A stretch of DNA of 64,000 nt from Notolepis coatsorum (Eukaryota > Chordata > Actinopteri > Aulopiformes > Paralepididae), in NCBI GenBank assembly GCA_963971535.1, contig OZ020598.1, positions 87,192,185 through 87,256,184 of the forward strand, read 5' to 3'. The notes beneath the pieces were generated by a model. That model was given only the letters and a program-made list of their open reading frames with translations. It was not told the origin of the DNA and searched no databases. The position numbers and the translations under genes are program-made. How positions within the stretch are numbered: the stretch's first letter is position 1; each line of letters opens with the position of its first letter. Of the stretch, positions 11,601 to 23,244 are shown piece by piece.

Positions 11601-14600
11601 TGCGATCCTTGCCATTGTGATGGACCTTGTGATGCGGCACGTACCATGATTCGGTCGTCTGATCGGCCTCTTTAATGTCAATCTTTGTTACGTGTCCCGC
11701 TGTGATTAGCTTCTCAATCTCAGCTCGGTACACACTCTGTTGAGCGGGGTCTTTGGCTAGGCGCCGCTCTGTGTTCAGTAGATAGCGCTCCGTGGCGTCT
11801 TTCTTCGCGTGAAAGGGGGGCATTCCCTCTCTCCTCAGGAGTGGAGTTGCGTATCTCATCACTCCGCCGACTGTGACTCTCTTTGTCCCCTGCTCGAGTA
11901 GGTGGATGGCGTAAATGTCTTCTTTAGAGCGAATGTCTTTCTTTTCGTTCTTAAAGGGCATTGTCTCTAGGGTCCATAGCCTCTCGACATGCTGCAGGAG
12001 AGTGGTGTCTTCTTCTGTCGTTCGGGAGTGGAAGCAGCTAGTGGCTGCGGTTCGGTTGAGAGATTTAGCGAGGGGGCCTTGTAATATCCATCCTAAGCGG
12101 GTCTCGACTGCTGCAGGACAGCCTCTGGGACCGGTATGGACCCGGTCAATCGGGACTATGAGTTCTGCATGGTCGGAGCCTATCAACAGGGTCGGGGTAG
12201 CGCCGTTTATGAGCGGGATAGGTAATTGGCGCAGGTGCACATATTTATCCATCAACTTGGTGACAGGGTAGGTGTACTGCGAGAGTCCTATTTCTTGGCT
12301 GGTGAAAGCATTTGTGATCTTGTACTGTCGCTCTGGCTGCCCGTTGGCTGCGATAGTGAAGGAGACATTCTCACCCTTTATCGTCTTCAAATCTCTTCTT
12401 ATTGTCCGAATCGTCATTTCGTTCTTGCTCCCCCGCAGTCCCAGTTGAGTCGCAGCGGAGGCGAGCAGAAGGGTCTTCTCTGACCCGTCATCAAGGACGG
12501 CGTAAGTGTCCATGACTTTATCCTGGTAGCTCAATGTCACACGGACTACCTTTAAGAGCACTTGAGCTCCGTTGCTGCTGGCGGGGTCAATGTACATGAC
12601 ACTTGCCTTGGTGCCGCTCCGTGGTGCAGGTGTAGGCCGTCTTCCGTTACTATCGTGTAGTATATCTAGATGGGCTCCATCGCACCGGCTGCACCTTTTC
12701 TTTAGGCGGCATTCGGCTGCCATGTGGGGCCGCGCACATCGATAACAGCGCCGGTTGGACTTTATCCATTGGCTCACTTCTTCTGCATTCATCTTTGTGA
12801 ATGTGTCACATTGTGACAGCCAGTGTTCTTTCTCACAGTAGGGACACGCTATCTTCCACTTCTCCTTCCTCGAGGGGGTGCTGTGACTCTTACTGCTCGG
12901 TACTGACTCTGATTGGTGCATGACAGTCACCGATCTTCTTCCATCATTTATTCTCCTGGGTCCCTCTCTGGAGCTTGGCGTGCTCCGCCCGAAGGTGTCC
13001 AGTCGTAAGCTGCTGACCTCTCTCGCCAGGAAGTCGGCCAGATCAAGGAGGGATGGCTCGGGGCCGTCGGGATCTCGGTAGTCCCTCTGCCGCCGAAAGC
13101 GCTCCTGTCTTGCGGGTGGCAGCTTCTCCAAAATCCTCTCAACGTTAGAGTTGGCGTACAGCTCATGCCTGCCCTTCTCCCGTTGAGCTCCCAGCATCCC
13201 CACCAGGGACTGCACTTTGATTGACAGGTCATCTAGTGAGCGATTGTCTGTGGCTGGGGGTAGGCGGTCAATATGCCTTATCTCCTGGATTACGTAATCC
13301 CATATACGTCCATATCTTTGATCCAGCGCTGCAAGGGCCGCTGTGTATGGGGTCGAGGAGGTAGCATAGGCTAGCGCTATATTGTGTGCTCGCTGTACTT
13401 TCAGGTGCTTCAATAATATTGCATACTTGTGGCGTTCATCAATGACATCCGCCAGCATTGTCTCTAAGCACATCCGGAGCTCCGTGTACTGTGCTCGACT
13501 CTCATAGGCGAAGTCTGGGATTGATGGCGTGGCGTTGTATGACGCCGTGGATGGCGAATACATCGGCGAGCGTTGGGGGAGAGACCTCCTGGGCGAGTCC
13601 CCTCTTGCGCCTCGCTGTGGGCCGGTACTGGCAGGGTACCATGGCCCGCTGGTCCAGGTACTGTTCCTCGGGGCTGGTCGTGCGTCGTGCTCACCCGTAA
13701 ATAGAGTCGGGGGTCTGTAGCGCAGCGCCGCGGGGGTATAGCCTGGACTGTATGGGACCTCCTGGTCCGGTGGAGTACTGTGCTGTCGTCGGGCTTGGTT
13801 CTCCTCTTCTCCCTCTTCTTCTTCTATCAAATCTTCCAGATCTTGTAATCGTTTATTTAGCTTCTCCGCAGTGTAGGCCGCTCCTTCCTTGTAGCTGGGT
13901 CTTGCTTGGACCGGTATGGGAAGGGGGTCTGCGGGGGGTCTAGACTCGGTCTGTTGGTCAAGTTCAGGGTCGCTTGCTCGTTGCGGTGACGCTGCTCTTG
14001 ACTGCTGTCTCGACGAGTTCCTTGAGCCCCTGGCGGAGGGAGAGGGAGTTGTCCTTTTGATCAGCTGCTCTATTAGTTGCGCTTGTAGTCTGTCGCGCTC
14101 TGCGTCTCTTTGGGCACCGGCAGCGGTGCGCTGGGCGTCGGCGCGGTCTCTTGCTATATTCTCTTCCATCTGGAAGCGTCTCATCTCCAGACTTGTGCGC
14201 TGTTCTTCGCGCCGTTGCTGTGCTTGGAGGTGTTCGCGCTCGCTGGTCGCCTGGGCTTGGAGACGTTCGCGCTCGCTAAGCGTCTGTGCTTGGAGCCGAT
14301 CGCGTTCGGTAGAGGCTGTCAGGCTGACGAGGAACGCCTGTTGTAGTATCCTCTCCGCTTCGCTGGGGGAAGGCGGTAGTGGAGGTGAGCCGCTCCTGCG
14401 TGAACCGCTCCTGGGGGTACTCGTTGGGGAGTCCTGGAGCTCTAGTTCCTCGGCGCTCTCCTCTTCTTCTTCCGTGCAGAGTTCTCTCTCTGTAGGGTTG
14501 TCTTCCTCCCGGGGCGTGTCGGGGACTACTTCTTTAGTAGTGGCGGGGGGTAAAGGCATGTCAATTCCCTCCTGGTCTCCACCGTGGGCTTGGTCAGTTA

Positions 14601-14658
14601 CATTAGGACCTACTAGGGCCTCTGTGGTCGGGGAAACCTGGTCGTTAAGGTCAGACAT
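8671..14658 (-). CDS. BEL/Pao Gag-Pol polyprotein, 1995 aa
   Basis: An uninterrupted frame. The N-terminal 600 residues are Gag-like, with a charged, Q/R-rich coiled stretch near residues 100-200. Two zinc-knuckle-like clusters follow near residues 600-660 (CPYCEKEHWLSQC, and CYRCARPHMAAEC with CSRCDGAH). A protease-like AVLDDGSEKT lies near 719. The reverse transcriptase carries the variant catalytic box FYVDN near 1139, as is usual in the BEL clade. The RNase H begins around FSDASEVAYG near 1328. The integrase has an HHCC zinc site (HHAGAER ... CLDCRKW) near 1638-1680, followed by the D, D and E of its catalytic triad near 1696 (MDCFG), 1754 (LSDHGTNF) and 1804 (WEREV). The length and domain order (Gag, PR, RT, RH, IN) are those of a complete BEL/Pao element. 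With no stops or frameshifts and near-identical LTRs it may still be functional, but activity cannot be shown from sequence. Confidence 0.95.
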   Translation of the reverse strand: MSDLNDQVSPTTEALVGPNVTDQAHGGDQEGIDMPLPPATTKEVVPDTPREEDNPTERELCTEEEEESAEELELQDSPTSTPRSGSRRSGSPPLPPSPSEAERILQQAFLVSLTASTERDRLQAQTLSERERLQAQATSEREHLQAQQRREEQRTSLEMRRFQMEENIARDRADAQRTAAGAQRDAERDRLQAQLIEQLIKRTTPSPSARGSRNSSRQQSRAASPQRASDPELDQQTESRPPADPLPIPVQARPSYKEGAAYTAEKLNKRLQDLEDLIEEEEGEEENQARRQHSTPPDQEVPYSPGYTPAALRYRPPTLFTGEHDARPAPRNSTWTSGPWYPASTGPQRGARGDSPRRSLPQRSPMYSPSTASYNATPSIPDFAYESRAQYTELRMCLETMLADVIDERHKYAILLKHLKVQRAHNIALAYATSSTPYTAALAALDQRYGRIWDYVIQEIRHIDRLPPATDNRSLDDLSIKVQSLVGMLGAQREKGRHELYANSNVERILEKLPPARQERFRRQRDYRDPDGPEPSLLDLADFLAREVSSLRLDTFGRSTPSSREGPRRINDGRRSVTVMHQSESVPSSKSHSTPSRKEKWKIACPYCEKEHWLSQCDTFTKMNAEEVSQWIKSNRRCYRCARPHMAAECRLKKRCSRCDGAHLDILHDSNGRRPTPAPRSGTKASVMYIDPASSNGAQVLLKVVRVTLSYQDKVMDTYAVLDDGSEKTLLLASAATQLGLRGSKNEMTIRTIRRDLKTIKGENVSFTIAANGQPERQYKITNAFTSQEIGLSQYTYPVTKLMDKYVHLRQLPIPLINGATPTLLIGSDHAELIVPIDRVHTGPRGCPAAVETRLGWILQGPLAKSLNRTAATSCFHSRTTEEDTTLLQHVERLWTLETMPFKNEKKDIRSKEDIYAIHLLEQGTKRVTVGGVMRYATPLLRREGMPPFHAKKDATERYLLNTERRLAKDPAQQSVYRAEIEKLITAGHVTKIDIKEADQTTESWYVPHHKVHHNGKDRIVFNCSYQIGSQNLNKELLPGPTLGPSLLGVLLRFRQDKVAISGDIKGMFLQVRLVEEDKPLLRFLWREKIGDENPSIYQWEVLPFGTTCSPCCATFALQKHVTEDPAADEEVQHSVKNSFYVDNCLQSVSTQEEAEALLIKLRASLIKGGFDLRQWASSDPHVLRSLSSTDKAASSETWMATIPGEAQEMTLGLVWRFKTDSLHYRHKPLAPEQGRSAAIPTTRRSVYRTLARQYDPLGCILPYTTRAKMIVRALWDKDQGWDDPIPAHLASTWREWETELRSLPGVNIRRSYFPSTVRPETCEIELHVFSDASEVAYGSVAYLRAQEMGGEIHTAFILARSRIAPRKQQSIPRLELCAALAGAHLATLIQRELTIPVHRTILWSDSTTVLTWIKSDSCRYKVFVGVRVTEIQELTEEASWRYVDTKHNPADVITRGMSLDDLTRHNIYSDGPAFLQLPEGDWPTPTPREASREEAENKKPMFCGLSTVASTDPNIDDCITLESAQQRTFLRHHPEIQSTTDMSAADYEEAELLLLQRAQRDSFPDELDCLQGGNPVPSDSRLIHLAPESDAHNLIRVGGRLRRAPDLPDDIKHPIVLNSRHKVTELIIKKYDEDVHHAGAERVFAEIRRRYWILQGREAVRRFQRTCLDCRKWRAQPSIPRMADLPPCRLRMDCFGPLYIKRGRGTEKRWGIVFKCMTTRAIHIELLPTMSTDSFLMAFRRFISRKGQPSTLLSDHGTNFKGGERELRESFQAMGPELKTHLAPAQVDFQFNPPNAPHFGGTWEREVRSIKTALYAVLGAQTVAEEVLMTVLTEIEGVLNSKPLGYVSSDVADVDPVTPNTLLMGRLDPALPQTMYRPEEANGRRMWRYSQVLADKFWSSFLLHYLPSLQTRQKWVKERDNLTEGTVVMIVDQSLPRAMWPAGRVSKVITGADGKVRAAEVLVQGRTYTRPVARLIELPRLPDTIDDDHDPMTL

Positions 14659-14855
14659 AATTTTACTTTCTACTTTTACTACGTTTACCGTTTGTCGAAG
14701 GCTAGGTAGTTAACTGACAGTGTAAGCCTCTAAGTACTGAGGTGTCTGTCGTCTGCGCCGCGGGCGTACTAGGTTAGGAGGATCGTTTTGTGGAGTGTTC
14801 ATCATAGGCCATTTCGATATTAATAACACTATATTAATATTACACTAGTTACGCA

Positions 14856-14872
14856 TCCGGCTCGAAGGACCA
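14856..14872 (-). promoter_or_regulatory. Primer binding site, tRNA-Tyr type
   Basis: On the minus strand TGGTCCTTCGAGCCGGA begins two bases after the 5' LTR. It is complementary to the 3' end of vertebrate tRNA-Tyr including CCA. Read on the plus strand it is the acceptor-end sequence TCCGGCTCGAAGGACCA. Confidence 0.85.
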
Positions 14873-14874
14873 AT

Positions 14875-16276
14875 TGTAGCTGAGGGGTACAATTCCCTGA
14901 CTGTATTGTTAGATATGATATTTAATACCACTACCTCATGTACTTTAACTTCTGGCCACCCAGTACAAGATATAAGTATGATGAACACTTTCCCACCTGA
15001 TGAAACGAACCAACACAAATGGACCAAATCGAATATTTAATACAGCAAAGGGTGTACACAATATTCACTTAATTACATTTATGATTTGAAATGTTAAGTA
15101 TGCACTTTTATGGCAAATGAGTATTCGTAGGTAAATCAACATTGAATGTCCAATCTCTGGTTGCGCAGGGAGTAAGTATACAACCTGGAATATTTAGGAA
15201 ACGATAGCGATAGTACTTAAATGATTATAGCTGGATACACTAAGGGGGGGGGGGGGGTCCCGCTGGTTGTAAGACAGTAGGAGGGGGGGGTTAGAGAAGT
15301 CGCTGGCGGTATCCCATCTGGCCGACGGTGTCTTGGGAGAATCCAAAGTCTTAGACCCAGTGCCCACAGAACCTCGGGCCGTAGACGAACACAGCTGGAC
15401 CCTCTGTGGAACGGTATCTGCCGGTCCACAACGGAGAGACGTGGTGCGACCTCACGTGTAGAGCGCCGCCTCACCTGTAGTCCTCTCCGGGGGGTAATTC
15501 CAACACTCGACAGTGTTGGCCTTTATCCATGGAATAATCAAAGCACATAAAGCATAATCCAAGAGCCGTGGAAGGCTCGCCGTCGTCGGGTAGAGTAATC
15601 CAATATACAGGTCCAGTCGCTCTTGACCCGGAGCTCCTCGGATGCAATCACCACTAGGAGTCTGACCAGCCTGGATAAGCGTCCAGATAACGTCAGGAAC
15701 GATGGGGGTACTGATAACTGTAGAACTCGAACCGAACGATGCACCATACATAAATAGACTATTATTAGCTTAATAGAATACGTCCAACTCGACGGTATGG
15801 TGCCAAACTATGACCATTCAACTATTAATCTACACGATATCTCAATGCCTATTCTGGGCCAAGTAGGCCCTACTACACCGCACGTGCTTCGTGGGGAGGC
15901 TTTTGCGTCTGTCACTCTGTTGGAGGGTAAAGAACTGGACTAAAAGAAAGTTCTACTTTACGAGCGTCATATATATATGCGCTATGAACAAATAGTACCA
16001 CACGTATTTCGCCCGGCATATTACTGCGCGGAACCGGGGGTTGCCTCGACATGTTAGGCGGCACGATTGAACTTGAACCTAGGGGTATGGCAACCTGGCG
16101 CCAGGTTCTAGTCCAATGGTAGAATGAAACTATTATGGGCTGTTTAGTAGAAACGGGGATATTCAATGCATATTGTACAAGGAATATACAGGGGATATCA
16201 AACGATATACAAATACAATTAAATATATATATATAAATAAATATACATATTCGGTTTAATCTGATCCTTCACAACA
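14875..16276 (-). repeat. 5' LTR of the BEL/Pao element
   Basis: 1402-bp copy of 7176-8578. It lies upstream of the gag-pol frame on the minus strand, next to the primer binding site, and so would hold the promoter. No TATA box was assigned. Confidence 0.95.
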
Positions 16277-16281
16277 AACAT

Positions 16282-17665
<1,384 letters not shown>

Positions 17666-17670
17666 GGAGG

Positions 17671-18019
17671 TTGTTGCTTGTAGTTACATAATGCCTGCTT
17701 GTAGTTATCTAACAACTGCTTGTAGTTATCTAATGCAGGCCTGCTTGTAGTTATCTAATAACTTCTTATCTAACGCCTGGTTGTAGTTATCTAACACCTG
17801 CTTGTAGTTATCTAACACCTGCTTGTAGTCATCTAACAACTGCTTGTAGTTATCTAACACCTGCTTGTAGTCATCTAACAACTGCTTGTAGTTATCTAAC
17901 AACTGCTTGTAGTTATATAATGCCTGCTTGTAGTTATCTAACGCCTGCTTGTAGTTATCTAACACCTGCGTGTAGTTATCTAACACCTGCATGTAGTTAT
18001 CTAACAACTGCTTGTAGTT
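17671..18019 (+). repeat. 21-bp minisatellite, block 1
   Basis: The unit is CTAACRCCTGCTTGTAGTTAT. Position 6 of the unit and its neighbours vary to give CACCTG, CGCCTG or CAACTG. The left edge is degenerate. The block ends at TGTAGTT, where DIRS copy 1 begins. This is the first of eight blocks of what was once a single array (17671-49600). Confidence 0.95.
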
Positions 18020-18215
18020 ATATTATCATACTGGTCATCGCGTTTCGCTCTTTGCCATTATGAGATAACTCTTATCTCCTAGCACCTACTGTGCTCATGA
18101 ACAAACAATTTGCACTCATGCACGTGACCAGGCCACGCTCCTGTGTCCTGCTATAAGACGCCGGACATGGTCACACTCTACCTTCCTCTTTTTTGTTTCC
18201 AACATGGACGTTGCA
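18020..18215 (+). repeat. Left inverted terminal repeat, DIRS copy 1
   Basis: Begins after the shared GTT with ATATTATCATACTGG. Its reverse complement, with small changes, is found in the right terminus (about 23366-23545). The first 45 bases are also found reversed in the ICR. Confidence 0.88.
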
Positions 18216-18794
18216 GTGAACTCCGTGAACTAGTTGTTATGAAACGCAGGGAGAAATTACACAATGTTGGGTTTTCGCCGGAGGTTCACCAGCCCCAGGA
18301 ATCTTCTCGGCACATCCTAAACAGCGCATCAGGCCTGTCCTGGGGTTTCCTCATCTCGTGACAGCGGATCGAGGGACGTCGCGCGACGGTAGCAGTCGAG
18401 CTTCGTCGCGCACAGGTAGGCCTGCGTTGTCAGGCATTGATACTAGCATGAGTAATACTGCTCGTTGTCCCGTGAGACAGCCGTGTGATGTATTGGCGCG
18501 AGGGGCAGGATATTTTGGAAAACATGGTCGTCATGACTCTGTTTTGGGTGTTTTCCCAACTATCCTAGTGCTTGCGGCTAATGCTAATGCTACAATGCTG
18601 GGTCTCCGTTCTAAAGAGGGCTGTCTTTACTAAAAGGTCTTCCCTCCTCTTAACCATTCATGCTGACGGTCAATCGGTGTCTAATATTGGGGGTTTTGAC
18701 GGGGGCTTGTTTACCATTTCATGGGTGGATGGGCTGAGGCTCAGGGCTGGTGTGCTTTTTGTGAATCTATGAATTGTGTGCAGGACTGGTGTTT

Positions 18795-18882
18795 TTCTCT
18801 GGTCTGCATCCCCTTAACAGTTGTGTGTATGGGCTAGCCCATTCTGCAGTGTGTTAGTGGAGTTTTCGTTCATTTATTCATT
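18795..18882 (+). mobile_element. LINE 3' tail fossil inside DIRS copy 1
   Basis: TCTGGTCTGCATCCCCTTAA followed by a CCATTCTGCAGTGTGTTAG block and a TTCATTTATTCATTT tail matches the LINE tail family at 4900-4968. Similar fossils lie at the corresponding places in copies 2 and 4, so the tail was probably carried by the DIRS lineages. Confidence 0.65.
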
Positions 18883-18964
18883 TACCCCTTCATGGGTGCA
18901 CACCACAGTGGAGGTTGCTGCATACCTACTAGTGAGGCAGTGCTTCACTAGTAGTTGTCTTTTT

Positions 18965-19437
18965 TTTTGTGATCCACTTTTTCTCCCATTTTCTATATTT
19001 TCTCCCATCCCAATTTCGTATCATCCAATTCAACCCTCCCCTGTCACGAACGCTGTTTCTTGCCTCCCACAAGCCGGCTGCAATGTGGACTAAGTCATAC
19101 ATAGCACAAGTCCCCTCCGGTACTTGAGGTAACAGCAGTCGCATCTTTTCACCTGCGCAGCTCGATCTCTCAGTGGCGAGGAGTAACGCGTGGGAGGCTC
19201 ACGCTGCCCCCGACACTTCCTGATTCCACTGCGCAGGCGCACCAACCGACCTGTAGGAGTCGCTGTCCACAACGCCCGATCCCCACCCATCAGTTTCCCA
19301 CCCCCTAATACCAATGTGTATTAGTACGGACGACCAGCTAAACTGAAAGCAATGAGGAGCGCTGGGCTCGAACAGGCAAGCCCAGCGTCTCCGTCATTCG
19401 TGGCGAGCGCCTTGCCCACTACGCCACGTAGCCGCCC
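18965..19437 (-). mobile_element. tRNA-derived SINE inserted in DIRS copy 1
   Basis: A minus-strand copy of the SINE at 5292-5769, with the same tRNA-like head (B-box-like GTTCGAGCCCA on the minus strand) and a poly(A) tail that appears here as T8-9. It is flanked by the 18-bp duplication CACTAGTAGTTGTCTTTT at 18946-18963 and 19438-19455. It inserted after DIRS copy 1 was in place. Confidence 0.9.
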
Positions 19438-19742
19438 CACTAGTAGTTGTCTTTTGTCTGCAGCCACCACTGGTGCTCCATGCTTGTGAAGCAGGTGGCA
19501 TCAGTCCTTTGCCTCTGACATGGTGGAACGGTGTCCCGGTGGCTGGTGGGCTGTTAAAGCCTATACCGCCGCGGTATAGAATTAGCAGCGTTTGGCAACA
19601 TTGTTCGAATTGCTGTTTTTTCTGTCAAAAATGGTGTCGGGTGGTGGGGCCTTAGGGCCAGCCGACGTCAGAACATCGCGCAAGGTTTTGAGGTTATTAG
19701 CTTTTGACCTAGCCGCAAGCTATAACCGCAGGGAGGGCTAGG

Positions 19743-20105
19743 ATGCTGTCAACGCTTGTTCACAGGCATCTTTGGTTGGATCAGTCTCCCCTTGAGGAGG
19801 AGAGAAGGTTTTTTCCCTCCTCAGGGCTCCCCTCTCCGCAGAGGGACTTTGGTCTTTCCGCAGGAGCGCGGGCGGTATTTGACCTAGGCCCCACACCGCC
19901 TCACACCACGCAGCCAGAGGTGAGGGCGCAGCCTCGCCAGCGGCTGTGGCAAGGCCCCCAACAAGCGGCCATGTTTCCCCCGCCTGAGGTACCCTGGACA
20001 CAAAGACAACAGGTGATCGCAAGGCCGACAGCCTTGGCGGCCGAGGGATCGGCTACATTAGATAAGCACGCCCTAAAAAAAACGTTGCCGTCTAGCTGTG
20101 TCTAG
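19743..20105 (+). pseudogene. DIRS copy 1 Gag C-terminal remnant
   Basis: A short open frame starts with a region containing HRHLWLDQSPLEEERR. This resembles RHLWLEQARVPEKKR at the end of the Gag-like frame of copy 4 (near 45090-45150), and on that basis I assign it to Gag. The rest of Gag is missing or replaced. The downstream frame is not conserved enough to assign. Confidence 0.5.
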
Positions 20106-20959
20106 CTCGCTCTCCGGTCACTCCCCCCCCCAACACCAGCGGGATACGGGCTCTGATTTGTTCCTTTTGGCTGCGGGCCGCGTGCCTTCAGTGAAGCACG
20201 AGCGGCCCCACGTTTCGCTTCTCATGGGGACAGGGGTTGACACCCAGTTGCTGGCTATGCTGTGCTGTCAAGCGGCTCCCACGCCACACATTCTGCGTCT
20301 GTGTTTGGTGAGCCTGGTGTTGTGTCTGTCAACGACGAAGGTTGTCAGCGGGGGAACTCGAGGCCCAGGGGGTTGCAGCGTGAGTTCCCCCAGCCCCGCC
20401 CTCGCCAGGCCGGGAATCACGTTAGTGCCTCCCATGGCCGGAAGACTGGCGATGGTCAGTCAGGCGTGCGTGATTTGGGTGGTAGTAATATCACTGCAGG
20501 GCTACGGTGTGTAGGAACCCACCCTATCGGGCAGTGTGGGGACCTCACGCCTTGCATGTCCAGCTGTAGAACAGTTCCTCAGCAGTCCATGCCGGGGAGG
20601 TGTTCAGTGGGGGAGCTTTTGTCACCCAGTGTGATGTCAGCTTCCCCCGTATCAAACCGGCCCTTTCTGTCGGGGTCCCCCCTTGGGTGCGATTGCCTCG
20701 TTGGTAGTGTCAGGGTGCGATATCCCAGCTCCACAAGACGGCCTGCTCGCGCATTTGTCGAGTCCAGGGTGGGCAACGCACAGCGGGTGGGACCGGGCCG
20801 CCTATCTACGGTTCCTGGCGGACCAGCGGCAAGTGGCGGCGGGTGCGCTTGGGATTATCATCACATATGGCTACAGCAGTGCCATATGTCGAGGTGGATG
20901 GGGAGAACGCTGAGGCGGGGACTTGTGTTGCAGTTTGCACAACCCTACCCTCCGTTTTC

Positions 20960-21440
20960 AGGTTCGGTGCAGACCCTATTGTCAGGGTCAACAGCAGTGA
21001 CAGCTCTGGTCGACGAGATCCAATCTCTGTTGGCGAAGCAAGCCATCGTCGTGGTCCCAAAGGAGGACGCGATGCGTGGCGTTTCCTCCCGGTATTCTCT
21101 GGTGCCCGAGAAATCGGAGGGGGGCGGGTGTCAGACCCATACTGGACCTGTCCCATGGAAGGTTCAGAATGTTGACCGTCTCCCACCTGTTAGACGCTGT
21201 CAGGTTGGGGACTGGTTCACCTCCATAGACCTGTAGGATGCGTATTCGCATCCCAATCTTCCATCCTAGGGCTTACCTACGCTTCCTTTGCAGGGCTTAG
21301 CATACGAGTACCAGAGGCTGCCGTTCGGCTGCTCTCTGGCTCCCCGCATCTTCACCAAGTGCGTGGAGACCGCGCTGGGGCCTCTGCGTCGTCTGGGGTT
21401 ATGAATTGTATTCTGCCCTGGACGACGTTCTGGTCCTTGG
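20960..21440 (+). pseudogene. DIRS copy 1 reverse transcriptase remnant
   Basis: Read across frames, this shows a DIRS-type RT: ALVDEIQSLLAKQAIVVV, then GDWFTSIDL, a stop codon (TAG) where a lysine is usual before DAY, two frame changes around the HPRAYLRF region, then GLAYEYQRLPFGCSLAPRIF and TKCVE. An LDDVLVL block at 21418-21438 is the expected catalytic LDD box. The same stop and frame changes are present in copy 2 at 27175-27235. The enzyme cannot be made from this copy. Confidence 0.85.
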
Positions 21441-21689
21441 CCGGTCAGGATAGATCCCCAGGTCTCATACCAGGCAGGTGGTGTCTCACCAGCCTGGGTT
21501 TTGCTGTAGACTGGAAGTAGAGTTGTCCTCTTCCCAGTCAACGGGTGGAGTACTTGAGTTTTTTCTAAGCTCAAGGTCTATATGGGCATCCCTCTCGGAG
21601 CGGCGAGTGGTTGGTTCTCGGCGAGCTCGGGAGGTTCCGTCCTAGGACGGTTACGGCGCTGTCCGTGATGCGCCTGCTGCTGGGGTCCC

Positions 21690-21850
21690 TCTTGGCCTCC
21701 TCTTCATGAGGAGGATACAGAGGTGGTTTTTTCCAGTATGGAAACACAACGTCAGCGTCGTATATTGTCAGACAGGGAGGAGTGCGCTCCCCCTGTCTGC
21801 ACCGGGCGGCGGTCGGACCCTGGCTATGGGCGTTCTCCATCTGCTCTGGC
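21690..21850 (+). pseudogene. DIRS copy 1 RNase H remnant
   Basis: A short stretch reads like the end of the RNase H domain of DIRS elements, with an acidic patch followed by a RQGGVRSP-like motif near 21770-21800. It is broken and lies between the RT and recombinase remnants as expected. Confidence 0.55.
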
Positions 21851-22229
21851 TGAGGGCTCTCCACATCCCCAGCAGGGAGAATGTGGGTGCAGGTGTGATG
21901 TCGCAGGGCGGTCCTCACCCTGACGAGTGGGGACTACGTCCAGACATAGTCAGGCAGGTCTGGGACCGATTCCGTGGCCGCCCGGGATTCTGTACGCATT
22001 CCCCCCTTACACCTGATAGCTCAGCTGTTGGGGCGGGTACGTCGGGAGCGCAGGACTTGGTCCTGGTCGCACCAGGCCGGGGCTCAGGTGTGTGGTCCCC
22101 GGCCCTGATTCAGCTCTTGGTGGTCCTGCCATGGCCTGTTCCGTGGTCACCGCGGGCCCTCTCTCAGGCACGCGGAACTCTGTTCTGCCTCCTGTTCTGG
22201 CGCAGCCTCTAGGCTTGGCTGCTGACAGT

Positions 22230-22997
22230 GTGAATCTGGTGGGGATGCGTCTTGACTATTCTGTGGTTAACGCTATCCGGTACGCGCGCGCCCCGTCCTC
22301 TACCGCGGCTTACGCTGGGGAGTGGCGTATGGTCGAGTGTGGGGGCGGAACATTGTTCAGCCACCCTCTCGTGGAACATTCCTGCTTGGCGCTTGGCGTC
22401 TCAAGCCTGTGGAACGTTCTCTGTCTCCGGGTGGGACCTCCAACTGGTCCTGGGCCGGTTGTCGGAGGCCCCGTTTGAGCCTCTTGAGCAGGCTCCATTG
22501 AAGAATGCGTTCTTTTTGGCCATCACCTCTGCTAAATGCGTGGGTGAGCTGTGTGCTCTCTCTGTGCGGCCTGAGTGCCTGTCTATTCGGCCGATAGCAG
22601 TGCGACTCTGAGGCCTAATCCAGTCTTCGTGCCAAAGAATATCCGGAGCTCTTTTTGCTCCAGGGATATTGTGATTCAGGCGTTTCATCCGCCTCCTCAC
22701 ACTAGTGGGTTAGAGGCAAGCCTTCATCTGTCGTGTTGTGTCCGTGCATTGGGGGTTTATCTCAGTCGGACGCAGGATCTCAGGGCTGCCGATCAACTAT
22801 TTGTTATGGTGGCCCTCGCGCAGGTGGCCCTCGTGGAGTGGAGGCCTCTGCCGCCTTGTTAGGGGGGGCCTCGGTGGAGGACATCTGTGCTGCGGCCTCC
22901 TGGTTCTCTCCGGGTCCCTTCGTTAAGTTTGACCTCATGGACATGACTGGGGGTGTTGTCTCCCAGGCGGTTATGAGGTCTGGGACCTCCCCTGCGT
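22230..22997 (+). pseudogene. DIRS copy 1 tyrosine recombinase remnant
   Basis: Fragments in several frames match the recombinase of copy 2 (28090-29040): PSSTAAYAG, the block around ITSAKCVGELCALSVRPECL, and GGASVEDICAAASWFSPGPF. The first catalytic Arg region (SAKRVGEL in copy 2) reads SAKCVGEL here. The region with the HxxR motif is deleted. The position where the nucleophilic Tyr is expected reads FVKFDLMDM. The protein is dead. Confidence 0.75.
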
Positions 22998-23244
22998 CCC
23001 GCCAGTTGGTGGGCTAGCAGGGGTGTGTGCCACGGGGTGCTGTGTCACACGTGGTCCCGCCTGTACTGTGCGTTTTCAGGGGTCTTTGGTTCCCCCTTTT
23101 TCCGCACTTTGGTGGAGTTGACTGCCTCCCCCCCTTCATTAGGATGGGCGGGTGGACGGGACTCCCCTCCTCCCTGGTAGTGGGGCTTACGGGCCCTCAG
23201 GGGGTACACTTGTCGGGTCACACGTCTGCTCTGACCCGTATCTC

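Larger units (their letters stand above)
7176..16276 (-). mobile_element. Complete BEL/Pao LTR retrotransposon
   Basis: A 9.1-kb element read on the minus strand. The target duplication AACAT is at 7171-7175 and 16277-16281. It has two LTRs of about 1.4 kb, a tRNA-Tyr type primer site, a single gag-pol frame and a purine-rich tract. The LTRs are nearly identical: by eye I see one substitution (8126 versus 15824) and a different G-run length. The insertion therefore looks recent. No envelope frame is seen. Confidence 0.95.

Noticed and set aside
13916..14713. 265-codon plus-strand frame rich in Ser/Arg
   Set aside because: It is the antisense shadow of the Gag part of the BEL polyprotein.
20262..21236. 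324-codon frame in DIRS copy 1 as an intact protein
   Set aside because: Only its C-terminal third resembles RT and the frame ends at the shared stop after SIDL; upstream sequence is not conserved in frame with copy 2.
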